Shown here one piece after another: positions 1-8,496 of a stretch of 35,277 nt of DNA (the stretch's first letter is position 1; the number at the start of each line of letters is the position of its first letter). The DNA comes from a bacterium (GTDB taxonomy: Bacteria; UBP14; UBA6098; JAFGQG01). The notes under the pieces were generated by a model. The model was given only the letters and a program-made list of their open reading frames with translations, made no database searches and was not told the origin of the DNA. The stretch lies in the NCBI GenBank assembly GCA_016935765.1, contig JAFGQG010000005.1, forward strand, positions 1 to 35,277. Reading direction: 5' to 3'. The translations under genes were made by a program, and so were the position numbers.

Positions 1-112
1 AAAGGAGAAGTATATATAAGCTACTATCAAACTCATTTTTAACAGACTCAATCTTGTGAAGGATCTTATTCCAACAACAGCACTTGATGAGGCAAAATAC
101 CATCTGGAGTAA
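1..112 (+). pseudogene. Left-edge gene tail, possibly frameshifted
   Basis: Frame 1 encodes KGEVYISYYQTHF and then stops at 40-42. If one T of the five-T run at 36-40 is skipped, the reading continues as NRLNLVKDLIPTTALDEAKY to a stop at 110-112. The joined sequence looks like a natural protein tail. It could be the frameshifted end of a gene starting left of the window, or chance. The rest of 113-363 shows no gene or clear signal. Confidence 0.25.
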
Positions 113-363
113 GATCCCACGCGAAAATAATCACATAGGTTCGATATACATGAGAACAATCATAATGTTTCATTAATTGCTTTGATATTATCGCTCTGGA
201 TGACAGTGTTGTGTTGTTTGTTGTCGAGGGGAATGAACATAAGCAACCTCGAAAAAAAACCAGGTGTATATTTCTCTTCCCAGAATTCCCCAATTTCCAA
301 CTTGACTTTACTTTTAGTTTATTTATTTTAAAAGAGTAATAGAAATTTAGTAACTAATAGAAT

Positions 364-1056
364 ATGATGACAATGAAAAAAGGAATCTCACAAATAATCA
401 TAATTGCGCTTTTAGTATTCGTTTTTACTGAATTGGTCGCGCAGGAGGGGATGCTGCACCCGAACTTCTTCACGATCGCACGAATCAAGTACTCAGGCGG
501 CGGTGACTGGTATTGCGACCCGTCATCCCTGCCCAACCTCATCGAGTACGCCCGTGAGAACGCCGGGATCCCTGCTATCGACATCGGGAAATATGTCGAA
601 CTCACCGATGAAGAGCTCTTCGACTACCCCTACCTCTATATTTCAGGGCACGGAAACATTAAATTCACCGATGAGGAAGTCGAGAGGCTGAGAACATTTC
701 TCACAAATGGAGGCTTTCTGCATGCCGACGATAACTACGGTATGGACCAGTCGTTCAGGAGGGAGATGAAAAGGGTATTCCCGGACCAGGAACTGATCGA
801 AATACCATTTTCTCATGACATATATCACTGCTTCTATGATTTTCCAGCGGGATTACCCAAGATTCACAAGCACGACGGTAAACCAGCGCAGGGATTCGGA
901 ATTTTTTACGAAGACCGCCTGGTAGCGTTCTATTCCTACGAATGTGATCTTGGCGATGGATGGGAGGACCAACCGGTCCATAACGATCCCCCGGATAAGA
1001 GAGAAGCAGCCCTGAAAATGGGTACTAACGTAATTGTCTATTCATTAACTCACTAA
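364..1056 (+). CDS. DUF4159 domain protein, exported
   Basis: The protein has 230 residues. An N-terminal hydrophobic segment (about residues 7-25) ends in a likely signal peptidase site, VAQ/E, so the product should be exported. The rest matches my memory of DUF4159: an opening with FTIARIKYSGGGDWY, a YPYLYISGHG strand, and LRTFLTNGGFLHADDNYG, a glutamine-amidotransferase-like fold without an evident catalytic Cys. It ends only 5 nt before the DUF4175 gene, so the two are probably co-transcribed; these families often adjoin in FCB-group genomes. The biochemical role is unknown. The start could be the ATG at 364 or the one at 373; neither has a good Shine-Dalgarno, and both leave the signal peptide intact. 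Confidence 0.85.
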   Translation: MMTMKKGISQIIIIALLVFVFTELVAQEGMLHPNFFTIARIKYSGGGDWYCDPSSLPNLIEYARENAGIPAIDIGKYVELTDEELFDYPYLYISGHGNIKFTDEEVERLRTFLTNGGFLHADDNYGMDQSFRREMKRVFPDQELIEIPFSHDIYHCFYDFPAGLPKIHKHDGKPAQGFGIFYEDRLVAFYSYECDLGDGWEDQPVHNDPPDKREAALKMGTNVIVYSLTH

Positions 1057-1061
1057 ACACT

Positions 1062-4000
1062 ATGGAAGAAGAACTCAAAAATTTGCCGGGAAGCTCCTGG
1101 CAAAAATTATCAAAATTGCTTTCGAACGCGGGTAAGTACGTATCCAGGATGAGAACTGCCCACGGTACCATATTATTCCTGGCGGTATTCTGGCTTGCCG
1201 GTTTGTTGATACTACTTGGAAACGCACTTTTCTTCGTAACTGAAAGCACGAGAGCGATACTGTTCTTCGCCTGGATAACCCTGGGTATTTTTCTTTTAGC
1301 TTGGTTTGCGATCAGACCATCAATACGAAGGGTTTCCAACAGGGAAGCAGCCATCCTGTACGAGAAGAACTACCCTGAATTAGAAACAAGGCTGGTCGCT
1401 TCATGGGACCTTCTCAAAGACAGGGGATCGAATTTGGGATATTCGACGAACCTCATCGACATATTCTCACAAAAAGCCTACGATCGAGCTAAAGACCTGG
1501 ATCACAGGAGGCTTTTTCCAAAGAAAGCCATAAGAAAAACCGGGCGGTACCTGTCCATTCTCGTTATAATCACGCTTGGTTTGATGACCCTTGCTCCATC
1601 CTTCTACCACGATGGCTGGTTTCGAATGATGCACCCGTTCGAGCATATCTCCAGACCAACTGAGACAGTGCTTTCCATTATACCAGGAAATTACGAGACT
1701 GTCAAGTATTCGGATGTGGTTGTCACGGCTAAAGCGCTGGGAATAGTACCGGACGAAGTCGAGATATACCGTAAATTGGAACAGGGATCACCCGTAAATT
1801 TCCCCATGCAGAAGGAAGAAGACAGGGACGAGTTCGTTTATGAATTCAAGGATGTACGCCACTCGTTCGAGTATTACGTGGAAGGGGGCGATTTTACGAG
1901 CTCCAGTTTCAAAGTAACTGTCATCGATAACCCCAGAATAATCGACATCAAGGTAACATATACCTATCCGGGCTACACCGGTTTGGGAACCCAGTTAGTT
2001 GAGCAGAACGATGGAAACATCGACGCGCTTTACGGGACTAAGATAAAGATAGAAGCGCTTTCGAACAAGAAGCTGCGTGAGGCGAAGCTGGTTTTTTCTG
2101 ATTCAACTGCTCAGAAGATGGCTATACAGGAGAACAGGCTAAGCGGAGGCTTTGCCGTGCGAGAGGATGGAAGCTACCACCTCGAATGCGTCGATAATTC
2201 GGGTAACCAAAACTCGGATCCCATCGAGTATCAGGTAAGGATGAAGCCAGATGACTATCCCATCGTTCAAATCATCCACCCGGGCGAGGATGTCGACCTT
2301 ACCGAAGATATGGTGGTTCCTATCGAGCTCCTGGCTGAGGATGATTATGGTTTCTCGAAGTTCAACCTGGTCTATACCAAGCTTGGTTCGAAGGATACGA
2401 ACGCGATGAAGCTGGATTTTTCTGAATACGGCAAATCAAAGGTGATCCTGGACTTCGTGTGGAGTTTGAATAAACTAGGGTTACTGCCGAACGATGTTGT
2501 TACGTACTGGATAGCGGGTTATGACAACGATGATTTAAGGGGTCCAAAGAGAGGAGAATCGAAGAAGTATTCTGTAAGATTCCCGTCTATGGAAGAAGTG
2601 ATGGATGAAATTGCGAAAGAGCAGGATATGCAGGAACGGGATATCAAAGAGGTTTTCAAGGAGGGCGAAAAACTCAGAGAACAGCTTGAGCAGATATCCA
2701 GGGAGCTGATGAAAGAACAGGAAATCGACTGGGAGAGAAAGGAAGAGCTCGAGAATTTGCTGAAAAAGCAGGAGGATGTCGCTAAGAAATTAGAGAAGAT
2801 ATCGCAGGATATGGAAACGACACTTGAGAAGATAGAGAGCAACCAGCTTGTTACGATGGAGATTTTTCAGAAGATGCAGGAGATACAGAAGATATTGGAG
2901 GAGGTAGCGACTCCGGAGATGCTTGAAGCGATGGACCAGATCCAGGAAGCGCTGAAGAACATGGATCCCAAGGCTCTCGAGGATGCTATAAAAAAGCTGA
3001 AGATGGACCAGGACAAGCTGCTGGAGAAGCTTGACCGCACGCTGGCTTTACTGCGGAGAATGCAGATAGAAAGAGAGTTATCGGAGCTTATCAAGATGGC
3101 GATAAAGGCGGAGGAAAACCAGCAGGAAGTGAACGAAGCTCTTGAAAACGTTGCTGATGAAGACCTTCAGGAGCTTTCAAAAAAGCAGGATGATATCGGC
3201 TCTTCGAGTGAATATATGCAGAAAAAGCTGCAGGAACTTGCCGAGAAGATGAAGGAATTCAAAGATATGCCGTCTAAGGAAGCGGGTGAATTGGCTGACA
3301 AGATGTCGTCCGATTCGCTGGGGCAGCAGTCTTCTAAGATGTGCAGCATGATGGGTCAATGCAACAAGAAGGGCGCTAAGAAGAGCGGTCAGAAACTGGA
3401 GCAGGACCTTGCTAAATTACGGGAAGAGCTGCAGAAGCTGCAGAATAAAATGAACGCACAGTTGAAGGAAGAGATAATGGCAGCGCTGAGAAAAGCGATT
3501 TACGACCTGCTTCACCTTTCCAGGAACCAGGAGGATTACTTCGATACTACGAAATCTTCCGGTTTTGAGGAACGCACTATCCAACAGGTTCTGCAGAACG
3601 AGATAGACCTGAAGGAGAGTTTGAGCAAGATCGCCAACCTGGTTTATTCACTTGCGAGCAAGACTTTCCTGATCTCACCGCAGGTAGGGGCTTCGATTGG
3701 CGAGGGCTTGAGTTCTATAAAGGAAGCTATGGAGGCGTTATCCAACCGCAGAGGGCAGCAGTCGCTTCCTTCCCAGCAGGGCGCAATGGCGCATATCAAC
3801 CAGGCTGCGCTGGGTTTGATGAGCTCGATGAACGCGATGAACCAGTCTTCGTCATGCAGCGGCGCTGACCAGTTCTTCAGCATGATGGAGAGCATGTGTC
3901 AGAAGCAATGCGGTTTGAACCAGCAGACCATCCCGCTTGCGGGAATGCAGCCCGGTGGTATGAATCCTGACAAGGTAGCCGCAGCGGCAAGGCTGGCAGC

Positions 4001-4433
4001 GGAACAGGAACAGGTCAAGAAATCACTCGAAGAAATGCAGAGAGAATACGGCGAGTACAAGAACATCCTCGGACGGTTCGACAATACAATCGAAGATATG
4101 GAGAAAGTGATCGATGACCTCAACAAGGAGAACGTTGATCATAGGACGTTGGAGAGGCAGGAACGTATCCTGTCCAGAATGCTCGACGCGCAGAAATCGC
4201 TTCATAAGAGGAACTACACAAAGAAGAGGCAGTCTGAGACCGGGAAGGATATGGTTCGCAAGTCACCGCCCCAATTACCTGAGAACCTCGAAGAGCAGAG
4301 GAATTTGATCCAGCAGGCGATGATCAGAGCGCTTAACCAGCCCTACCCGCGTGAATACGAATCGATGATCAGGGCTTACTTTAAAGCCCTCGGTCAGAAC
4401 CTGGATCAATCAGCGAAAACCCTGAAGGAATAA
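1062..4433 (+). CDS. DUF4175 family membrane/coiled-coil protein
   Basis: This is a 1123-residue protein. Three hydrophobic segments are visible (about residues 36-58, 65-84 and 163-180), followed by a beta-rich periplasmic-looking region (about 190-500). After that comes a very long charged helical stretch rich in E, K, Q and M (about 510-800), a Met/Gln/Cys-rich part, and another helical stretch to the C-terminus. This layout fits DUF4175, a family of large inner-membrane proteins of unknown function. It lies in one operon between the DUF4159 gene (5 nt gap) and a TPR protein (42 nt gap), so I infer a cell-envelope complex. Long antisense open frames inside it are low-complexity shadows of the coiled coil. 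Confidence 0.85.
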   Translation: MEEELKNLPGSSWQKLSKLLSNAGKYVSRMRTAHGTILFLAVFWLAGLLILLGNALFFVTESTRAILFFAWITLGIFLLAWFAIRPSIRRVSNREAAILYEKNYPELETRLVASWDLLKDRGSNLGYSTNLIDIFSQKAYDRAKDLDHRRLFPKKAIRKTGRYLSILVIITLGLMTLAPSFYHDGWFRMMHPFEHISRPTETVLSIIPGNYETVKYSDVVVTAKALGIVPDEVEIYRKLEQGSPVNFPMQKEEDRDEFVYEFKDVRHSFEYYVEGGDFTSSSFKVTVIDNPRIIDIKVTYTYPGYTGLGTQLVEQNDGNIDALYGTKIKIEALSNKKLREAKLVFSDSTAQKMAIQENRLSGGFAVREDGSYHLECVDNSGNQNSDPIEYQVRMKPDDYPIVQIIHPGEDVDLTEDMVVPIELLAEDDYGFSKFNLVYTKLGSKDTNAMKLDFSEYGKSKVILDFVWSLNKLGLLPNDVVTYWIAGYDNDDLRGPKRGESKKYSVRFPSMEEVMDEIAKEQDMQERDIKEVFKEGEKLREQLEQISRELMKEQEIDWERKEELENLLKKQEDVAKKLEKISQDMETTLEKIESNQLVTMEIFQKMQEIQKILEEVATPEMLEAMDQIQEALKNMDPKALEDAIKKLKMDQDKLLEKLDRTLALLRRMQIERELSELIKMAIKAEENQQEVNEALENVADEDLQELSKKQDDIGSSSEYMQKKLQELAEKMKEFKDMPSKEAGELADKMSSDSLGQQSSKMCSMMGQCNKKGAKKSGQKLEQDLAKLREELQKLQNKMNAQLKEEIMAALRKAIYDLLHLSRNQEDYFDTTKSSGFEERTIQQVLQNEIDLKESLSKIANLVYSLASKTFLISPQVGASIGEGLSSIKEAMEALSNRRGQQSLPSQQGAMAHINQAALGLMSSMNAMNQSSSCSGADQFFSMMESMCQKQCGLNQQTIPLAGMQPGGMNPDKVAAAARLAAEQEQVKKSLEEMQREYGEYKNILGRFDNTIEDMEKVIDDLNKENVDHRTLERQERILSRMLDAQKSLHKRNYTKKRQSETGKDMVRKSPPQLPENLEEQRNLIQQAMIRALNQPYPREYESMIRAYFKALGQNLDQSAKTLKE

Positions 4434-4475
4434 ATCTTAAATTTTATATACCCATAGAATGCTTAGGAAAAAACC

Positions 4476-6236
4476 ATGAAGAAAATACTAATTGCAAATA
4501 TCCTGTTACTCATGCTGTTTTCAACGTTCGTTCTTGCGCAGACTACTTCTTATGAAAGGGATTTTGAGTTGGCAAGGAGGTTCATCCTTCTCGACAAGTA
4601 TGAGGAGGCGATCGAACTTCTCGAAGAATTGCAGATGAAGTACCCGCATGATATCAGGGTGATAGAGCAGTTAAAGACGGCTTATTTCGCTTTGAAGAAA
4701 TATGATAAAATAGTGGATGTTCTGAACGCGCAATTGTCTGCCTCTCCCAAGAACATCGGTTTATGGATAGAGTTAGGGGGTATTTATCTGAACCTCGGCA
4801 AGATAGAGAAGGCGACCGATGCTTTTAACAGGGCTGTCGATATCGATCCGCAGGCGATAGCCTCGTACAACTCTATCGCCAGCAGGTACAGGCTCTGGGG
4901 ATATATAGATGAAGCCATATCATTCCTGGAAAAGGCGAAGAAAGGGGTTTCACAAAAAGGCGCGTTCTCAATGGAATTGGGTACTTTGTACGAAATAAAC
5001 AAGGATTTCCAAAAAGCCATACAAGAGTATATCGAGTACCTGAATTTCTATCCGGACCGGATTGGAGAAGTAAGAACGCGTATCTCCACGATGGGCAAGG
5101 ATATCGATCAGCTTGCCGAAATTGAGAAGGTTCTCAAGAGTTCGATCAAGGGTAGTCCCATGGACAGGACACTATTTCCGCTTCTTGCTCAGATACAGGT
5201 CAGGAAGGGTGATTACGAGGCGGCTTTCGAAAGCTATATCGAATCAGAGAAGTATGAAAAACGCTTCAAGTACATTCCTTCATTTTCTCAGGAAGCCCTG
5301 GCGGCAAAGGAGTATAAAATTGCCCTGCGCGCCGCAGATTACCTGATAGAAAAGGGGGAACCGTTCATGCAGGTTGAGGCGAAATTTACAAAAGGGGAAG
5401 CCCTCAGGGGATTGGAAAGATATGAAGAAGCGATAGGGATTTACAACGAGATAATCGAGACGTGTCCACCAGCCGTTTGCGCCAAAGCATACCTGCAGAT
5501 CGGGAAGATACACTTTTATGATTATGAAGATATAGACAAAGGAACGCAATTTTTCAAAAAAGTGGTTGAGGAATTCCCCGGCAACCCAATTATGGAGGAG
5601 GGTATCAAGGAGTATGTGAATGCCCTCTACAGACTTGGAAATGTTGACGAAGTATATAATTTCCTGATAAAACTTGTTAACACACAGAGCTTTGAAAACG
5701 ACCTCGTGCTGTTTAAACTGGCAGAGGTTTATTTCCTGACCAATGATTTTAAAAAATCAGGGGAATACTTCTCTAAATTGATAATGAACTATCCGGAGAG
5801 TTTCTACATAAATGATGCTCTGAACTACTTGATGCTAACCCAGGATGAAGAAAATGAACAGTTTGGCGAGATTACAGAAATGATATACCTCAGCAAGATC
5901 GGGAAATACGAAGACTGCTATCAGAAGGTTCAGGATTTACTGAAGTCCGGGACGGAATTCCAGTTTGAGGATTATTTGAATTGGTTTGCCGGAGAAGTTG
6001 CCTACGAATTGGGTGATTACAAGCAGTCACTCAAATACCTGGATGAAGTTCAAAGGAAATTTCCTGACAGTTATTTCACGCCGATCGCACTGGAGCTGAA
6101 AGGCGATATCTTCTTCGAGCAGGAAGATTATGCGAGGGCGGCGGAGGCGTACAATACCATCCTGATGGATCATCCGGATGCGGTCAATTTAAACAGCATC
6201 AGAAAAAAATTACGCGTAATCGAGACAAGAACCTGA
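4476..6236 (+). CDS. Exported tetratricopeptide-repeat protein
   Basis: The protein has 586 residues. It starts with a signal peptide (residues 1-21, cleavage after FVLA before QTT) and continues as helical repeats of about 34 residues. Typical TPR signatures are visible, for example LWIELGGIYLNLGKIEKATDAF, YNSIASRYRLWGYIDEAI and a C-terminal unit ending in YNTILMDHPDA. TPR arrays act as protein-interaction scaffolds. The position after DUF4159 and DUF4175 suggests a periplasmic partner in the same complex (inference). An AGGA at about 8 nt before the ATG supports the start. The gene ends 35 nt before prmC. Confidence 0.88.
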   Translation: MKKILIANILLLMLFSTFVLAQTTSYERDFELARRFILLDKYEEAIELLEELQMKYPHDIRVIEQLKTAYFALKKYDKIVDVLNAQLSASPKNIGLWIELGGIYLNLGKIEKATDAFNRAVDIDPQAIASYNSIASRYRLWGYIDEAISFLEKAKKGVSQKGAFSMELGTLYEINKDFQKAIQEYIEYLNFYPDRIGEVRTRISTMGKDIDQLAEIEKVLKSSIKGSPMDRTLFPLLAQIQVRKGDYEAAFESYIESEKYEKRFKYIPSFSQEALAAKEYKIALRAADYLIEKGEPFMQVEAKFTKGEALRGLERYEEAIGIYNEIIETCPPAVCAKAYLQIGKIHFYDYEDIDKGTQFFKKVVEEFPGNPIMEEGIKEYVNALYRLGNVDEVYNFLIKLVNTQSFENDLVLFKLAEVYFLTNDFKKSGEYFSKLIMNYPESFYINDALNYLMLTQDEENEQFGEITEMIYLSKIGKYEDCYQKVQDLLKSGTEFQFEDYLNWFAGEVAYELGDYKQSLKYLDEVQRKFPDSYFTPIALELKGDIFFEQEDYARAAEAYNTILMDHPDAVNLNSIRKKLRVIETRT

Positions 6237-6271
6237 TCGAAACCCTGAACAATAAATTTCCAATCCGCACA

Positions 6272-7126
6272 ATGTTTGCAGAATGCGTTTCTGCGCTTAA
6301 TGAGGCGGGGATACCTAATTCTACAAAGGAAGTTGAGCTGGTTTTTTCGGACGTCCTGAAACTGCAGATTCCACAGGTATATTTGCACTTTCAGGATGCC
6401 CTGGAGCAAGAAGACTCGGAGAGAATAACCGGCATTATCGCGGAGCGAAAAAAGAGAATTCCCCTTGCGTACCTCCTCTCGAAAGTGGAATTTTATAATG
6501 TTGAATTAAGGATAAATCGAGGGGTTTTTGTGCCTCGTCCGGAGACCGAGCTGCTCGTGGAAAATACCATATCCATTTTGAAAGATATCAATGATTTAGC
6601 TGCAGGTAAAATACTCGAATTAGGAACTGGTTCTGGCGCGATTGCCTGCGCGCTTGCAAAGGATGGAGCGGCGGAGGAGATAATTGCGACTGATATTTCA
6701 GGTGAGGCTATAACGAATGCCACGCAGAATGCGGAATTGAATGGTGTGGAAGACCGTATATCATTCTATCAGGGGCATTGGTTCGAGCCCCTGCGTGACC
6801 TGGGGATTGAGGGCGAAGTTAGTATCGTGGTTTCGAATCCTCCTTACATCCGCAGGGATGATATCCCGGGCTTAACTCCGGAAGTCAAAGACTACGATCC
6901 GCAAATAGCCCTTGATGGCGGTCCTGATGGCTTGAAATGTATAAGAGAGATAATGAGTGAAGCGCCGGTATTCCTCAAGAGTGGGGGTTGCCTGATATTG
7001 GAAATCGGCTATGATCAGAGGCATGAACTTGAAAACCTTTTCGAAGGAAATAAACATTACGATGATATTGAATTTGTGAAGGATTACAACGGTTATGATA
7101 GGATTTGCATCTTCAAAAGGGTTTAG
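6272..7126 (+). CDS. prmC: Peptide chain release factor N5-glutamine methyltransferase
   Basis: A 284-residue class I SAM-dependent methyltransferase of the HemK/PrmC family, which methylates the Gln of the GGQ motif in release factors RF1 and RF2. The SAM-binding motif ELGTGSGAIA is near residue 116 and the diagnostic catalytic NPPY motif near residue 188, followed by the family-typical IRRDDI and an ALDGGPDGL segment. The N-terminal helical substrate-recognition domain (about residues 1-85) is present, and the length is close to the family's usual size of about 280. There is no obvious Shine-Dalgarno before the ATG. It is tightly packed behind the TPR gene. Confidence 0.95.
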   Translation: MFAECVSALNEAGIPNSTKEVELVFSDVLKLQIPQVYLHFQDALEQEDSERITGIIAERKKRIPLAYLLSKVEFYNVELRINRGVFVPRPETELLVENTISILKDINDLAAGKILELGTGSGAIACALAKDGAAEEIIATDISGEAITNATQNAELNGVEDRISFYQGHWFEPLRDLGIEGEVSIVVSNPPYIRRDDIPGLTPEVKDYDPQIALDGGPDGLKCIREIMSEAPVFLKSGGCLILEIGYDQRHELENLFEGNKHYDDIEFVKDYNGYDRICIFKRV

Positions 7127-7151
7127 TACAAAAAAAGGACAGGAGTGAGTT

Positions 7152-8450
7152 ATTTCGATCAGAAGGTTTAAAAATAAAACCCAGATCTTCTTCGGGCTTT
7201 CTTCTTTCCAGGTACTTGCGATGTTCAGGCGGGGATTATTCTACACTTTTCTCTCCATATATCTAAGGTACTACCTGCATCTGACCGTAACGGAAACGAC
7301 GCTGTTCGCGTCGATACCCATGGTTTTAAGTGTTATATTTCAGATGTTTGTGTGGGGCACTATATCCGATAGGAAGCAAGTTCGGCGCACGCTGATAATA
7401 ATCGGCGAAATCGCTGCCGGCGCCGGTTCTTTAATTGTCTGGTATCTTCACCGTCAGACTGACAGCCTCAGGGCAGCCGGTTACATCATTATCATCGGGC
7501 TTTCGGTTGTTGAGATATTCTGGTCGATGTCCAACATTGGGTGGAGCGCGCTCATCTCCGATCTCTATCCGCAAAAGGACCGTAACGCTATCCAGGGAAA
7601 GCTGCAAAGCATCGGTGGGATAGGCAGGATACTCGGCGTCCTCATTGGGGGAATGCTGTACGATCTCCTCAACCACAGGTTCGAAGGCTGGGGTTTCTAC
7701 GAAGGTCCACTCTTCTTTGTCGCGGCGGGTGTTATGTTTATCTCGACCATCCCCATGCTGTTCATGCCGGAAGGAGGTATCAAAAAGGGTACTGGCGGGA
7801 ATGATATGGATATTAATGCAGGACAGCAATATCCACTGAAAATTTTCTATATATTCATCGCTGCTATGATTTTCATAAACTTCGGGAGGAACACTATAGC
7901 GGTTATTTTCCCTCAATACCTGGTACTCGACTCGGGTTTCGGAGTGTCGAGCAAAACTCTAAGTTATATCGTTAACACACAATCTGCAGCAGTAATAATA
8001 ATCGGCTTTGCTGTTGGATGGCTGGGCAGGAAAATAGGAAATGGCTGTTCGCTGCTGCTGGGAACTGGAGCTTCGGCTTTGTCACTGGTGGTCTTTGCCC
8101 TTGCGAATCATCTCAGCATAATTTACGTAAGCAATTTCGTGCGGGGAGCTTCGCACGTTATTACGCTGGCTGCCTCTTATGCGCTTGCATCCCACCTTAT
8201 TCCTCCCGAAAGGAGAGCGCGTTTGTTCGGAGTGTATAATGCGACCTTGTTTTTGAGTTGGGGTTTAGCCGCAACTTTTATTGCGGGTCCGCTAATCGAC
8301 CTGCTGATAAAAGCTGGCAAACCAGAAGTTTTCGCGTACAGGATGTCGTTCGTTGTTGGCGCGGCTTTAAGTGTCATCGGATTGATAATTTGGGGTATAT
8401 TGTACCTCGTTATAATTCCTAAATATGAAGTGGATGAGAAAATAACATAA
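7152..8450 (+). CDS. MFS transporter (probable ATT start)
   Basis: A major facilitator superfamily permease with about twelve hydrophobic segments. A cytoplasmic loop motif reading WGTISDRKQVRRT (the G-x-x-x-D-R-x-x-R/K-R signature after TM2) is present. Substrate is unknown. The first ATG is at 7221, but that start would cut the first transmembrane helix. The frame stays open upstream to 7149 and encodes RRFKNKTQIFFGLSSFQVLA, a basic N-terminus running into TM1. An AGGAG at 7141-7145 sits 6 nt before an in-frame ATT at 7152. I therefore place the start at that ATT; the conservative alternative is ATG 7221 (409 residues). ATT starts are rare, so this is inference from the Shine-Dalgarno and topology. 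Confidence 0.85.
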   Translation: MSIRRFKNKTQIFFGLSSFQVLAMFRRGLFYTFLSIYLRYYLHLTVTETTLFASIPMVLSVIFQMFVWGTISDRKQVRRTLIIIGEIAAGAGSLIVWYLHRQTDSLRAAGYIIIIGLSVVEIFWSMSNIGWSALISDLYPQKDRNAIQGKLQSIGGIGRILGVLIGGMLYDLLNHRFEGWGFYEGPLFFVAAGVMFISTIPMLFMPEGGIKKGTGGNDMDINAGQQYPLKIFYIFIAAMIFINFGRNTIAVIFPQYLVLDSGFGVSSKTLSYIVNTQSAAVIIIGFAVGWLGRKIGNGCSLLLGTGASALSLVVFALANHLSIIYVSNFVRGASHVITLAASYALASHLIPPERRARLFGVYNATLFLSWGLAATFIAGPLIDLLIKAGKPEVFAYRMSFVVGAALSVIGLIIWGILYLVIIPKYEVDEKIT

Positions 8451-8496
8451 GTTAATAAACCGCTTAACTAATAAAAACATAGACAAGGAGATGAGG

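Noticed and set aside
241..268. Terminator-like CGAGG...CCTCG pair near the left edge
   Set aside because: The stem is only 5 bp with a long loop, and the following run is A rather than T on that strand.
66..293. 75-codon frame on the - strand at the left edge
   Set aside because: No ribosome binding site, composition unlike a protein, and it overlaps the better-looking + strand tail.
2519..2842. Ser-rich - strand frame inside the DUF4175 gene
   Set aside because: Antisense shadow of a coiled-coil region: GAA/GAG/AAG codons read backwards give Ser, Phe and Leu.
7431..7916. 161-codon - strand frame inside the MFS gene
   Set aside because: Antisense to a gene with clear transmembrane pattern; no start signal.
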